The notes under the pieces are model-generated. The model had not been told where the DNA came from and ran no database searches. It saw nothing but the letters and a program-made list of their open reading frames with translations. A stretch of 64,000 nt of DNA from Castanea sativa (Eukaryota > Streptophyta > Magnoliopsida > Fagales > Fagaceae): assembly GCF_040712315.1 (NCBI RefSeq), contig NC_134022.1, forward strand, positions 7,502,001 to 7,566,000. Direction: 5' to 3'. The position numbers and the translations under genes are program-made. The first letter of the stretch is position 1; every line of letters begins with the position of its first letter. Positions 1 to 10,559 of this stretch are shown here, piece by piece.

Positions 1-786
1 TGTGTTCGGCAGGCAGATTTCCCCAAGGCATTATATCATGCTTTCAACAATATCTTGTGGTGATCGGTTTGAGCTAAGCTCTGTTCATGCCTTTCATTGT
101 TGTTCAGTATAGCTGATGGTCAGTTCGTGCCTTTCAGCAATGTTCAGTACAGCTTGGGTGGGTTTGACTTAAATGGGCCATAATTTTGAGCCGAGCTTTG
201 ATTTGTGGACCGCACATAAACAATTTAAATTAGATTTTGATTGTATAATTTTATGTCAAGTGTTGTTTCAGTTAAATTTTACACACTCTAATTTTGTTCT
301 AAATGTTGATCCAATTTAAAACTACTCCTAGCCATTTCTTCTTCAAGCTCATTTAGAGTAATTCAAGTATTCTTGATGTTTGTGGCTGTGACGTGTCGTG
401 TTTTCATAAGCCAATGGCTAGACTCAGATTCTTTTTGGATAGTCAAGTTCGATATCCACTCCAATGGTACACTCATTGGCTGCTATAGTTGCTTTTTCTA
501 TTAGTAAAAAAATGATATAACGAGTGATAAAAATAATGAATTAATGAAAATAATAATTTAAACCATGAAGTAAATAAGAGGAGATATGTTAGGCTATGAG
601 GCATATGAAATAAAGGAAGTAGATTTAGTAAGGTTAAACAAATATATTTATCAAGATTAAATGAATATAAATTTGTCAATGTCCAAGCTAATATTTTTGG
701 CATTAAATTTATGCCAATAGATGCGGCAAGCAATATCATAAGAAGATGTGTAGCAATATATAAATAACAAGATGTGTAGCAAGATG
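1..786. other. Intergenic, AT-rich, no gene seen
   Basis: No open frame here resembles a protein I recognise. The stretch 585-770 is a diverged direct copy of about 1005-1153: both contain a segment of the type 'ggcattaaa..atgccaata' followed by a gatgtg/gatatgtgg motif. This suggests an old local duplication later separated by the SINE at 787-918. Confidence 0.5.
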
Positions 787-918
787 TGTAAAGTCTCTAA
801 TGGTTAAATATGAGATCTGGGGTTCAATCCCCACCTACACCAAAAACCGATTGGTATCTTGGTCTAATGATAAAGGGCTATTATTAGGGACGGATAACAT
901 AGGATAAAACCATTTAAT
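787..918 (+). repeat. tRNA-derived SINE copy (family 1), 5' truncated
   Basis: The segment contains a pol III box-B-like motif (ggggttcaatcccc) followed by 'ctacaccaaaaaccgattgg' and 'cttggtctaatgataaagggct'. The same order recurs in reverse orientation at 1173-1339 and degenerately at 17095-17200, which establishes a repeat family in the window. The 5' end with box A is shortened. SINE identity is inferred from box B and from the complete copy nearby. Confidence 0.6.
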
Positions 919-1172
919 ATATATAACAAGTTAGTGAGAGAGTATTCTCATGCATACGTAATTTGAACCAAGAGGCATATACAAGTAAATGTAAATGTGG
1001 AGAAATATGTTAGAGTACTAAGCAAGTCCAAACAAGTATATTTGGCGATATTAAATGAAAATATTCATCTATGCTCAAGTTAATATATATGGCATTAAAC
1101 TCATGCCAATAAATGTATTAAGTAACACCACATGAAGATATGTGGCAATAAAAAGAATTAGCTATTAAAAAC

Positions 1173-1339
1173 CTCTTTTTTTTTTGGAGAGATTGTTTTA
1201 ACTTATGGAGTCCGCTCTAGATGATAGCTCTTTATCATTAGGTTAAGACATTAATCAGTTTTTAGTGTAAGCGAAAATTGAACCTCAGATCTCTTATTCA
1301 ACCATTATAGACTTTATTAGTTGAGCTAATTTGAACTCA
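1173..1339 (-). repeat. Full-length SINE (family 1) with target duplication
   Basis: Read on the minus strand, this 167-bp unit begins with a tRNA-like head (tagctcaactaataaagtct), has a box-B-like 'gaggttcaattttc', and ends in a poly-A run seen as poly-T at 1176-1185 on the plus strand. It is flanked by a perfect 11-bp direct repeat, CTATTAAAAAC, at 1162-1172 and 1340-1350. That duplication and the A tail are the hallmarks of LINE-mediated SINE insertion. Confidence 0.75.
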
Positions 1340-1350
1340 CTATTAAAAAC

Positions 1351-2790
1351 ATATCTTAGTTGCAAGCAACAACTCATATTTGATTCTTGGCCATAAAAAA
1401 GTCATGAGTTACATGTGATATGTCAAGCCCAAGAATTCATGCTAGCAACTGTGAAATCACAAAAACTATAATAGATTGTCAAAACAGCTCCCATATTTGT
1501 GTAGTTAAGAACTAATGATAATAGAGAGTGATGAGTTTAAGGAGAAAAGTGACACTCCTATTTGTGTAGTTAAGAAATCATAAACATCCTTTGTATTCCA
1601 TTAAAAAAAAAATGCATTGTAAACATGACCTAAAAAATCCATGCTTTGTTAAATGAATACAGCCATTTATCAAATCCATCGAAGTTGAAAAAATATGAGT
1701 AAAAAAAAAAACAAGATCATGACCTACAAAATCCGTTCCTGCCGTAAGATACAAGAATTTAATTAACATATTTACATAATGCATTATAGGGGAAAAAAAA
1801 ACAAAAAAACAAAAGAGTAGACTGTATAGTATGATGTTGAAAATCATATCAACATCATCTTAATTTTTTAAAATAATTTTGGTTGGAAATTAGAATGGTT
1901 GATGAGACCAATTAAATTATTATAGCTAATTAATTATGCTCAAGTCTTCTAATTATTTTCATATAATATATTTATTGGACCCAATTGTATGCTGCTGTGT
2001 GAGTTTTATGATCCTCGTTTCACGAAGCTTTGATTGTGATTTCATGTCTATAACGTTGGTAATATGAATTAATAAAGTGTTACAGTTATAAGTTTTTTAA
2101 ATTATAAGAGCTTGTTTCACCATTAGTTTTTTTTTTTTTTAATCCTATCAAAAAACTAAGTAGTTAAGTTTTTTTTTTAAATTTTTGAGAAACAAACACA
2201 CACAAGGGAAAGGAGTTTTTTTTTTTTTTTTTTGAGGGGGAAAAAACTGAGTTGTTAAGTAGTTACTCCTACATTTGTTCGCCAAGCAATGTGGCCCAAG
2301 CAGCCAAGCCACCCAACTAAATGTATTACCAAATTATTGTACATCATTTTATCCACACACAAAAAAAAAAAAAAAAACAATTATTGTACATCATATTGTA
2401 TCAATAAATGTGCTGCATTATTTGTATTGTGGAATTTTGTAATTTAACTAAAATTCATTACAAAAATAGTTTGCTTTTAATACGAAATTGTATTACCAAA
2501 ATAAAAAGCAATTAATTAGGTTAGGAAATTTAAAATGTTACTTCAACAAAAATTATATTTTAAACAGTGTCATGAATTTTCCAAAAAAAAAATTTGTTTT
2601 AATTTAATTATTTTGATCACCTATAATTATGCGAATATATTTTTTATTTTTTGATATAATTATGTCCATATTATATATTGCAAGAAGCAACTAATTATGC
2701 CTATGATTATAGCAAGAAGTAAAAAAATCAGGAGATTTTTGTTTTCCCTTTAAGATGTAAAAAATCTCGGGAGAAGTAGGAAACGAAGAA
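1351..2790. other. AT-rich intergenic, no gene seen
   Basis: Only short A/T homopolymer runs and low-complexity sequence are visible (for example T runs near 2125 and 2218, an A run near 2362). No supported coding region, RNA gene or bounded repeat was found. Confidence 0.5.
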
Positions 2791-2879
2791 GTAGGAAATG
2801 AACAGGGTGGGAAGAAATTAAGAGACACTTTGGTATAGTTAAGATTTCAGCTCAACTGAAGAAATGACATGCGGTGAAA

Positions 2880-3029
2880 AAGTCAAGATCAGAATCGCGA
2901 CAAAACAACTAGAAAGCGCCACGTCATGATAAATTGAATCCTTTGTACCATAAACTACACACAACACAAAAAGAGAAGTCTATAAGTACGCGGCTTTGCT
3001 TGCACACACTCTCAAACAACACTCTGAAA
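2880..3029 (+). promoter_or_regulatory. Probable remnant promoter of the DREB2-like pseudogene
   Basis: A TATA-like motif (tataagta, 2981-2988) is followed after about 30 bp by a CA/CT-rich leader-like stretch. An ACGT-core element (gccacgtca, near 2919) of the type bound by bZIP factors lies about 65 bp upstream of it. The spacing looks like a plant promoter whose leader is now separated from the AP2 reading frame by the CACTA terminus that follows. This is an inference from motifs only. Confidence 0.4.
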
Positions 3030-3044
3030 ACCCAAAATGAAACA

Positions 3045-3153
3045 AATGTGAATATTGTAGCAGTTTATAATTACAATTTGAAAAATTTTGTGTATAGCGG
3101 CGTTTAGCAAAACACTATAATATATGTCTATTGTAGCAGTTTTAAAAGCGCTG

Positions 3154-3192
<39 letters not shown>

Positions 3193-3502
3193 ATAGCGTT
3201 TTTTAAAAACATTGCAATAGATTATTTATTGCAACCTTTTTTAGAACCGTTACATTGCAATTTGAATAAATGAATTTAGGGTTTATTGAAGTGATTTTTT
3301 TACCGTTGTGATGAAAATGCTGCAAAGGTAAAAATGCATTGTGGCGTTTCTATTAAAAATTGCAATAAGGATATTGTTGCGGTGTTGTTGTAGCGGTCTG
3401 AAAAGTGTTGCAAGAAAACGTTGCAAAACCTATTACATCGTTCTTTTTGAGGAGTTTTGCAGCATTTTGTGGCCGTTGCAATAAAACCAATTTCCTGTAG
3501 TG
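3045..3502 (-). mobile_element. CACTA-type transposon terminus
   Basis: Read on the minus strand, the unit starts CACTACAGGAAATTGG (3502 downwards), the standard end of plant CACTA (En/Spm) elements. It continues with many subterminal motifs of the type 'gcaacggt / gcgctgcaa / gttgcaat', on both strands across 3050-3480. A (TA)n run of about 32 bp sits at 3158-3189. I could not find the matching opposite CACTA end, so this is a truncated or deletion derivative. It lies directly between a promoter-like region and the DREB2-like frame. Confidence 0.7.
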
Positions 3503-3518
3503 TGATCAAGGTGTGGCC

Positions 3519-4155
3519 ATGGAATCTTCAAAGAAGAGGAAGAGTAGAGTTGATGGAATGTTTATGTCTATGGTTGAAACATTGGCCAAGTGGAAAGACT
3601 ATAATGATCAGTTTGAGTCTTCTGGTGTTGAGGCCAAACGTGCACATAAACTTCCGGCCATGGGGTTGAAGAAGGGGTGTGTGAAGGAAAAGGAGGGCCT
3701 GAGAATCCACTTTGCAATTATAGAGGGGTTAGGCAAAGGACTTGGGGTAAATGGATTGCAGAGATTCGTGGGCCTAATAGAGGAAAGAGACTTTGGCTTG
3801 GGACTTTTGATAATGCAGTTGATGCCGCCTCTACTTACAATGAAGCTACTAGGGTGATGTATGGTGTTTGTGCATGACTCAACTTTTCGGAGTCCGTTTC
3901 TACTATATCTGGCCCTCTGTTGATGACTCTACTGCCATGCCTAGTACAAGTGAGTCTACTGTGATGCCTAGTTTGGTAGAGGATGAGTTTGGTGTAATAA
4001 GCTATTCTGAATATAGTAGACTAGACCACTTTCTAGGTTGTTCTAAAAATGAGTTTCTTGATGTGCAAGAACTTATGGCACTATTAGACAATGATCCTCT
4101 TGGCTTCACAAATTCAAAACTGAGTTTTGGTTATGAAGGTGATCATCTCTACTAA
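3519..4155 (+). pseudogene. DREB2-type AP2/ERF transcription factor pseudogene
   Basis: DREB2 proteins are nuclear drought/heat-responsive activators that bind DRE elements through one AP2 domain. Here the ATG at 3519 opens a basic N-terminus (KKRKSR) and the DREB2 block 'LKKGCVK'. Near 3686-3690 one base appears to be missing, and the AP2 domain continues in another frame (3719-3877: [28 protein letters not shown]). At 3874-3876 a TGA stands where DREB2 proteins have Arg (MYGxCA*LNF). A further shift near 3925 leads into an acidic C-terminus ending at 4155. The DREB-diagnostic residues are also altered: position 14 is Ile for Val and position 19 is Gly for Glu. Two shifts and one stop make it a pseudogene. 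Subgroup assignment rests on the GCxKxKGGPEN-like motif. Confidence 0.85.
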
Positions 4156-4435
4156 CAAAACACAAACAATTAAAGGATATTATATATATATTACTTGAGT
4201 GCTCATATTGGCATCCATCAATTTAGTGCTCTTCTATATTTCATGCGATGGAGGAGAAAGAGAGATATAATTATTTTGGGTATAGAAATAGGTATGGAAT
4301 GTCATAAATAAGGGATAATAAATGAAATTTTAATCAAAATATCAGCATTAATGAGTGTTTTTTTTTTATTGTTTGATCTACTTAAATTCGATGGTTTAGA
4401 AAATATGTGTGTGTATATATATATATATGGGTTGG

Positions 4436-4819
4436 GTTCAAGTTACACTTGGTGCAACTTTAAACAATGTTACACCACTCAATACTTTTTAATTGGATGC
4501 AAATTTTGACAAATCCACCTTTAGATTACACCATCTTCGTATATTCTTCATGCTTGCAAATTTTCATGGTAATCAAAACTTAATAACCATATCATCAATC
4601 AATTGTTCAAATTCAAATTTTTGTAGTTTAAAATAATGCATAAAATATGTGTTTTTGGATCAAATAGTAAATAACATCCAATTGACATGAAAATTGGCAA
4701 AAATGTTAAAAACATATCAAACATGTAATTCAATGGTGGGATTTTCAAAATATGAATTCTATAACAAGTTAGTGGGTGGTGTAACATTGCTTAGAGTTAC
4801 ACCAAGTGTAACTTGCACT
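4436..4819. mobile_element. MITE, family A, about 384 bp
   Basis: The ends are long inverted repeats: the left arm reads caagttacacttggtgcaac, and the right arm read in reverse gives gcaagttacacttggtgtaa. The interior is AT-rich and shares long blocks with 20468-20861 (tttttattggatg, catcaatcaattgtt, caaatagtaaata), so the two are family members. There is no coding capacity. The superfamily was not determined because I could not fix the target duplication. Confidence 0.7.
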
Positions 4820-5885
4820 TTAATTTCTTATAAATAAATACTGCAGAGCCTAAAATTAAGCCTATCCTCCCCTACAGTATGATCTATATGGCCCATACTC
4901 ATGATTTTAACTTCTATTATGCATTAAGAGGGATCCAACTTAGTTCAACATTGCCTTAGTGATAGAAATGAAAGTCAATCCAAATAATGAGTTGTTTTGG
5001 GTGTCTAATGCCGTTCTAGGGCTCATACTCTAACTTGAGATTCATATATGGTTAATTAGATCGTTGCACAACAGTCAATGATAGTTCCTGGATGTATAAC
5101 TAAATGACGATTCTTCTTTTTATCCCAACCTCTAAATTGGTGGTGTACTCCAGTGGCGATTTCAGGAATATTTTTTTTCAAGATGGTGGTATTCATGAGC
5201 CACACCCTAAAGGCGCCCACAATTGCTACTCCATTGGAGATGGAGAGTTAAAGTCTAAAATATTACTATTAAGCCCATTTTCAAATAAGGATCTTGCTAA
5301 ACACACCCAACATTTTACATAGGGACACAAAGTTTGTCTTTTATCCCACATGGTGTTGGGCTAGGCCACAAACTCCACTTGAAGTCACAAGTAATTTTTA
5401 CTCCACTTTCTATGTCATGGCCTATAATGAGTTTTAAGCGCATTAACAAGTTGGTTTGTCAAGTGTCAACCAACATGGATCCACTTGATTCATATTGAGA
5501 TGACTTAATAGCTAGGTGTTGTACGTGTGGGAACCTTTTGGAGCCATAACCATAAGGATGAAGCCCTATTTGGATTGACCAACACGCGGTAAGCCATAGT
5601 GAACTACATCTAGAATTAACCTGATTGCATGTGTTTGTAAATTTGTTTCTTTTCAAAAATTAAAAAATCAAAATTTTCAAAAATACTTTCCTTTCAAGTG
5701 AATTCTTCCTTTTTCAAAAAGAAAATATCCAAAAGTTTCAAAATATTTTTCTTTCATTTGCCCTTTTCCAATAAAATATTTCAAAAATCAAGAATCCAAA
5801 AAATTATTTATCTTGTTCTTATAAGTCCTTCCCCCCCCCCCCCCACAGAAAAAAAATCCAAAAAGCTTAAAAAAAAAAAAAAAAA
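4820..5885. other. Intergenic, no gene seen
   Basis: Short open frames here (for example 5104-5322 plus, 5459-5656 minus) match no family I recognise and lack supporting context. A C-run of about 14 bases lies at 5830-5843 and an A-run ends near 5884. Confidence 0.4.
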
Positions 5886-5889
5886 GCCC

Positions 5890-6225
5890 ATCGGGGGCTT
5901 TAGGCTCATCTTTTATCTCTCTTCTAAAGGTATCTTTTTGTACATTATTTAGTATCTAAGCTCGTCTTGTAATTTTTTGGGCTTTAAGCCCATCTTTTCT
6001 TACTAGAACCTTAGCCAATTTTTATCCTTCATTTAGGCCCAGAGACTATCTTTATTTTTTCTAGGGGCCTTAGACCCTCCTTGTCCTTTGTCTAGACCAT
6101 AGACCCATCTTGTCTTTTGACTGGACCTTAGACCTGTCTTGTCTTTTATATGAGCCTTAAGGTTATCTTGTCCTTTTCTTAGGCCTTAGGCTTATCCTCA
6201 TTTTTCTTAGAGGGCTTAGGCCTAA
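5890..6225 (+). repeat. Degenerate minisatellite, unit about 30 bp
   Basis: About ten imperfect copies of a unit of the form 'ccttagacccatcttgtctttt' follow each other (variants: ggctttaagcccatc, ccttagacctgtcttg, ggccttaggcttatcc). Copies differ by substitutions and small indels, so the array is old. No gene overlaps it. Confidence 0.65.
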
Positions 6226-6229
6226 ATTA

Positions 6230-7303
6230 TGGGTTCCTCACCATCCCGTTAATTATGTAAATGAAAACATGGTGCAAAACTGCAAATACAAACTTTTTAA
6301 ATTTGACGGATCAAAATTCAACCTGCACCAAATTTTAGAGATGATAGATACAATTTACATTTTTGTTTATATATATCAATAAACTTCTCATATCTGTCTA
6401 GTTATTTAGATATTCTATAAGTTTGAATCTATAGTTATAAGATCTTAGGAAATATGTTTGAAATAAGAGGACCGGATTTTGCCATGTCATCAATATTTTA
6501 AAAAAGATTTATTTATTTTTATAATTCCAAAGTTTTGAGTACGTTTGAATACTGTTTATTTTGTTGAAAATTGAAAATACTATAGCAAAATAATTTTTAA
6601 ATGTGTAAAAAAAGAAGTTTGTAGGTCCTGCGAACAGTGCATAAGACCCACTAACAAACATTTCCATATGAAATAATGCGCTTCTCAATAATAAAATAAA
6701 TAAAAAATGCAAACACAGAAGCAAATGCAGACGCAGACGTAAAATAAGCCCCCATCCAAACGCTTAATAATAGAAAGAAAGATTTGAATTCTAATTCTTA
6801 TAATAAAGAAATATAAATTATGCCACCAAGCACTATAAATTCTTGGCAAAAATGTTGACTGTCACTATTATGATATCAATTTAAATTTTCGTTACTGATA
6901 ACGTGATAAAATTTAATTTTTTATTTAAAAAAAAAAAAAAAAAACTCACCATGAAATTAGCTTTAAAATTTTTTAAAACTTTTATCAAAATGCCAAGATA
7001 ACAAGGGAGCATTAAGCTGCCTGTAACCATGGATAAGCATAAGTGTGCATCCATTTAACCGTTTGTCCTGAAGTGAGCATTGGTGAATGGGATAGATTGA
7101 CACCAACTACCAAGAATTGATGGGTACGTGTTGCAGTTCTGTGAGACAGTCATGATTTCTGTCATCTTTCAGTAGCTCCAAATCCGATATCGGTTTGCCG
7201 CAGTGTAGACATATCACAACCCCGCCAAAAAGACAAGTGTCTTCTCCCTTTTAACGTGGCTTCACCCTATGGAGCATGAACAAAGAGTGAACTTTTACAA
7301 CAA
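6230..7303. other. Intergenic, no gene seen
   Basis: AT-rich sequence. The part 6537-6766 has weak hAT-like ends (gtacgtttgaatac on the left, atccaaacgctta on the right) and may be another eroded MITE, but the ends match poorly. No coding region is supported. Confidence 0.4.
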
Positions 7304-7516
7304 GAGTGTGTTTGCAAGCAATGATTTTGCATTTTGCCTTTTTTAGTGGGTTTTATGGTATTGTTCATGAACCAACCAAATACTGAAAAAGGCAATAATA
7401 AATAGTAAATATTGGATCCTATGACACTATTTATAATTTAAAAATTATTTAGCTATATTGTTTTTAGTAATAAATTTTCAGTTTTTAACAAAATAAGCGG
7501 TATCCAAACACACCTC
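7304..7516. mobile_element. hAT-like MITE, about 213 bp
   Basis: Ends are short inverted repeats: gagtgtgtttg on the left and caaacacacctc on the right, the latter reading gaggtgtgtttg in reverse. The interior is AT-rich without coding capacity. This end type is typical of small hAT-derived elements in plants. I could not identify an 8-bp target duplication. Confidence 0.5.
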
Positions 7517-7644
7517 AAATATAAATTATTGCGTAATACTTGTAAATACGTTACAAGTTTAACAGCAAGCATTCTTATTAATAAGCTTGTGCATGAAAAT
7601 ATTTGATCATTTCTGAAACTATCATATATAGCGCACACATAGAA

Positions 7645-7896
7645 ATGTCGACATCGAGCATGGTGGATCCGCAGGACAAGATGAGAGCCAGAGACGTGAA
7701 CAAGGTGGCTCGAGGTGAGCAAGCTCCTAGGCCTGCTCATGAACCTGGCACCGTCTCGCGTGCTCCTCCACCTTCCCAGTCCCACCCCAGCAACAATAAC
7801 AACAACAGAGAACACAAAGACAGCAGCAAAGACAACGATGAGGTCTTTCTATTATCTCTCTCTTTCTCTCTAGAGTGTGTGTACGTAAAGAATTGA
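7645..7896 (+). CDS. Possible short gene, hydrophilic, function unknown
   Basis: I cannot name this protein. The ATG at 7645 opens a frame of 83 residues. The first 60 are hydrophilic and rich in Arg, Pro and Asn, including RARDVNKVARGEQAPRPAHE and an Asn run (NNNNNRE). The sequence is GC-richer than its surroundings and not of low complexity. I have an impression, not verified, that short plant proteins with an 'ARGEQAPRP' core exist. The last 20 residues come from a CT-rich stretch, so the true end may be a splice site near the 'gaggtctttc' at 7838-7847, with an unseen further exon. An upstream in-frame ATG at 7603 would lengthen it by 14 residues. Transcript data would decide whether it is a gene. 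Confidence 0.4.
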   Translation: MSTSSMVDPQDKMRARDVNKVARGEQAPRPAHEPGTVSRAPPPSQSHPSNNNNNREHKDSSKDNDEVFLLSLSFSLECVYVKN

Positions 7897-7905
7897 AAGT
7901 GAATA

Positions 7906-8045
7906 AGGGCATGTTTGGTACCCTAGTTTTAAAACACAACAACACATTTTAAATAACATTACACACATTTTCACACTTTTTTATCTACGCGTATATAAAA
8001 AATACTTAAGCAACATAACTTAAACTACTCTCCCAAACATCCCCT
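7906..8045. mobile_element. hAT-like MITE, family B, 140 bp
   Basis: The left end is agggcatgtttggta. The right end, read in reverse, is aggggatgtttggga. The interior (cattacacacattttcacac..ttatctacgcgtat) matches the element at 14420-14548 in order and content, so both belong to one family. It has no coding capacity. Confidence 0.65.
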
Positions 8046-8049
8046 GAGC

Positions 8050-8703
8050 TTTCCTTTAAGTCTCCATGTTTTATTCTTATATATGTCTGCTAGACATAAC
8101 AAAACTAGTTATGAAAAAGTTAAAAAACAATTAATTAATGGGATGAAAATGTTAATTGATATAGTAATATAATTATCGCATGAAATTAATCCATATATAA
8201 ATGGTAATTTATGCAATTTTTTTATAATAAAAAAAAACCTTGAAAGCTTATTTGGTATTTGTTTATATTTTTTTATTTGCTCAAGGCCTGTTTGTATTGA
8301 TGTGGGAGATGAGAGGGGTAGAATAGAGTTAGGAAAAATACCATTGTTAATTTATATCTATAAATGATAGATATGTTTGATAGTTAAAAAAATTTATAAA
8401 TATTCATTAACATAATAACTTCAAGGAGCGATCTAAATATATCGAATTTAAATAAATAATTTAATTACTTAAGAGTCATAAGTCAATATCGAAGCATTAA
8501 AACGTAGATAAAATATTTGAAGAGTTTCAAGAAATTTATGTGTTTTAATTCTTTTAAGAAATTATACAATACTCAATATTTTTTCTTTTTCTCCTAATTC
8601 CTATTTTTAATTATCAAAATATACTTAAAATTTTAAAAAAAAATTATATGTGCTTTTTTCATATAATAATAATAAACGAATGCATCATTTTATTTTATTT
8701 TAA
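8050..8703. other. AT-rich intergenic, no gene seen
   Basis: No coding frame, RNA gene or bounded repeat could be supported. The sequence is AT-rich, with a CT/T-rich stretch near 8580. Confidence 0.5.
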
Positions 8704-8712
8704 AAAAAATAA

Positions 8713-9933
8713 GGGGAAATTACAATATTGATCCCTCAAATTTACTCTATGTGTGCAATTAGTCTATTAAGTTTCAAGCGAGTACAATTAGTCCCTCAAG
8801 TTTTAAAACTGAGTTATATTAGTCATCTTACTAACTGCCGTTAGTGGCGTTACTTACGTGGCTAACAGAACATTAACTTGACATTTTTTTAATGATGTGG
8901 TATTTTTTTTATTAATAAAAATTACAAAATAAAATTACACCTAAGAAATTCACAAACCGGTACCAAATTAAAACTAGCATTTGCAACTAATTCACAAACC
9001 CACCCATGAAAGAGAAGGGGAGAGAGTGAAGAAATCCAAGCCCTAACTTGCCACCGGCGATAGCCAAAGCCCAAAACCAAAATTAAGATGAATACCAGCC
9101 ACTCTCTGATAACAAGAAGCCATGTGAGCTCCCACGCTTGCTAGTACCTCTTATAACAGTGCTGATACACCTCCATGTAACACCTTGAATGGTTGTACTT
9201 TTTTCCCCCAAATGTTATTAAATCAAATTAAGCAAGGTTAATGAATGAATTGAACTGGGTTTGATTGTGTTTGACCTAACTTGAAAACATTTGTGTGTAA
9301 TAGGAAGCCGGCCAGTGACTTTTTGAGGAGACAGGTCTTCAATCTTGAATCCAATCGCATGAAGTGGAGCATCCAAAACGGCTATCTTGGACGATGATGT
9401 TTCTACCATAACAAAATCTTTGATCCTATTTCTTTCTTATTGTTTATATGTCATGAAATCATTCTCTCATCCTATCGTCTATAAAGAATTGGGGCTTCTT
9501 GTTGTTACTGTTTCTTGGGTTTGTGAATTTTGAGGTAATGACCTTTTTTAGGGAAAAAGAAATTAGAGAGTTTTTTAATTTTGGTTTTGGGCTTGGGTTG
9601 TTGCCGGTGGCGAGTCAGTGCTCTCTCCCCTTCTCTCTTGTGGGTGGGTTTGTGAATTAGTTGTAAATACTGGTTTTAATTTGTTACCGATTTGTGAATT
9701 TGTTATGTATAAATTTATTTTGTAATTTTTATTAATAAAAAATGCCTCATTATTAAAAAAAATGTCAAATCATTGTTCTGTTAGCCACGTAAGTAACAAC
9801 ACTAACGACAGTTAGTCAAAGGACTAATACAACTCAGTTTTAAAACTTAAGGGACTAATTGTGTTCGCTTGAAACTTTAGGGGCCAATTGCGCACACAAA
9901 GTAAAATTGAGAGACCAATATTGTAGTTTTTCC
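8713..9933. mobile_element. Pack-MULE (Mutator-like), long inverted arms
   Basis: This 1,221-bp element is flanked by a perfect 9-bp direct repeat, AAAAAATAA, at 8704-8712 and 9934-9942, the duplication size of Mutator elements. The A-rich repeat is low in complexity but sits exactly at both ends of the inverted repeats. The ends read GGGGAAATTACAATATTG on the left and GGAAAAACTACAATATTG in reverse on the right. The arms stay complementary for about 380 bp (to roughly 9095 and 9565). There is no transposase, so it must be mobilised in trans. The central loop carries a host-gene fragment (see 9281-9409). Confidence 0.85.
9281..9409 (-). pseudogene. Captured exon 1 of a DHNA-CoA thioesterase-like gene
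   Basis: The ATG at 9409 opens 43 codons whose core (DAPLHAIGF, EDLSPQKVTGRLP, THKCFQ) resembles the N-terminus of plant 1,4-dihydroxy-2-naphthoyl-CoA thioesterase (DHNAT), a peroxisomal hotdog-fold enzyme of phylloquinone synthesis. After CAA the sequence runs into 'gttaggtc', which looks like a splice donor and intron start, so exon 1 and part of intron 1 appear to have been captured from genomic DNA. The hotdog catalytic part is absent, so this fragment cannot encode an active enzyme. It lies in the loop of the Mutator-like element and has no parent copy in this window. The family match is from memory of the motif. Confidence 0.65.
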
Positions 9934-10411
9934 AAAAAATAAACAAAAGCCCTGAGAGAGGTCCAATACTTTCCTTTAAAAAAAGAAAAAGAAAAAAGAA
10001 ACGGTAAGGTAGGAGGAGAAGTATAAAAGATAAAACCTTTTGCAGGCTGTTGGTGTTCATATAAATAAATAAATAAAAATTTATACGTAAGTTGGACCGT
10101 AAGGCCCTTTTATATATATTGTTCGGCTTGTTTAGAAAACAACAATAATTTTTAGAAGATCACATGCATTACAAATAAAAATGAAAAGTTGCATGCAGTT
10201 TTGGAATTGGCGTGTGAGTGTATTTCCTTATTTCATCCCCCTTCCCCTATATATATGTGTGTGTGTGTTTCTCAAAAAAAAATGGAAAGTTTATTTGGTT
10301 AGAAGGAAAAGGTGAAGAAATTTTTAGTACAGAGCATGTGTTATACATATGTTCTCCACTCACGCCACCAATTACATGACCAAATTCAACCAGTGTTAGG
10401 AACTTGTGCTT

Positions 10412-10515
<104 letters not shown>

Positions 10516-10559
10516 TCAGTCAGGAACCAGCCAATAGATTCCTGCCACGTCATCTTCTT

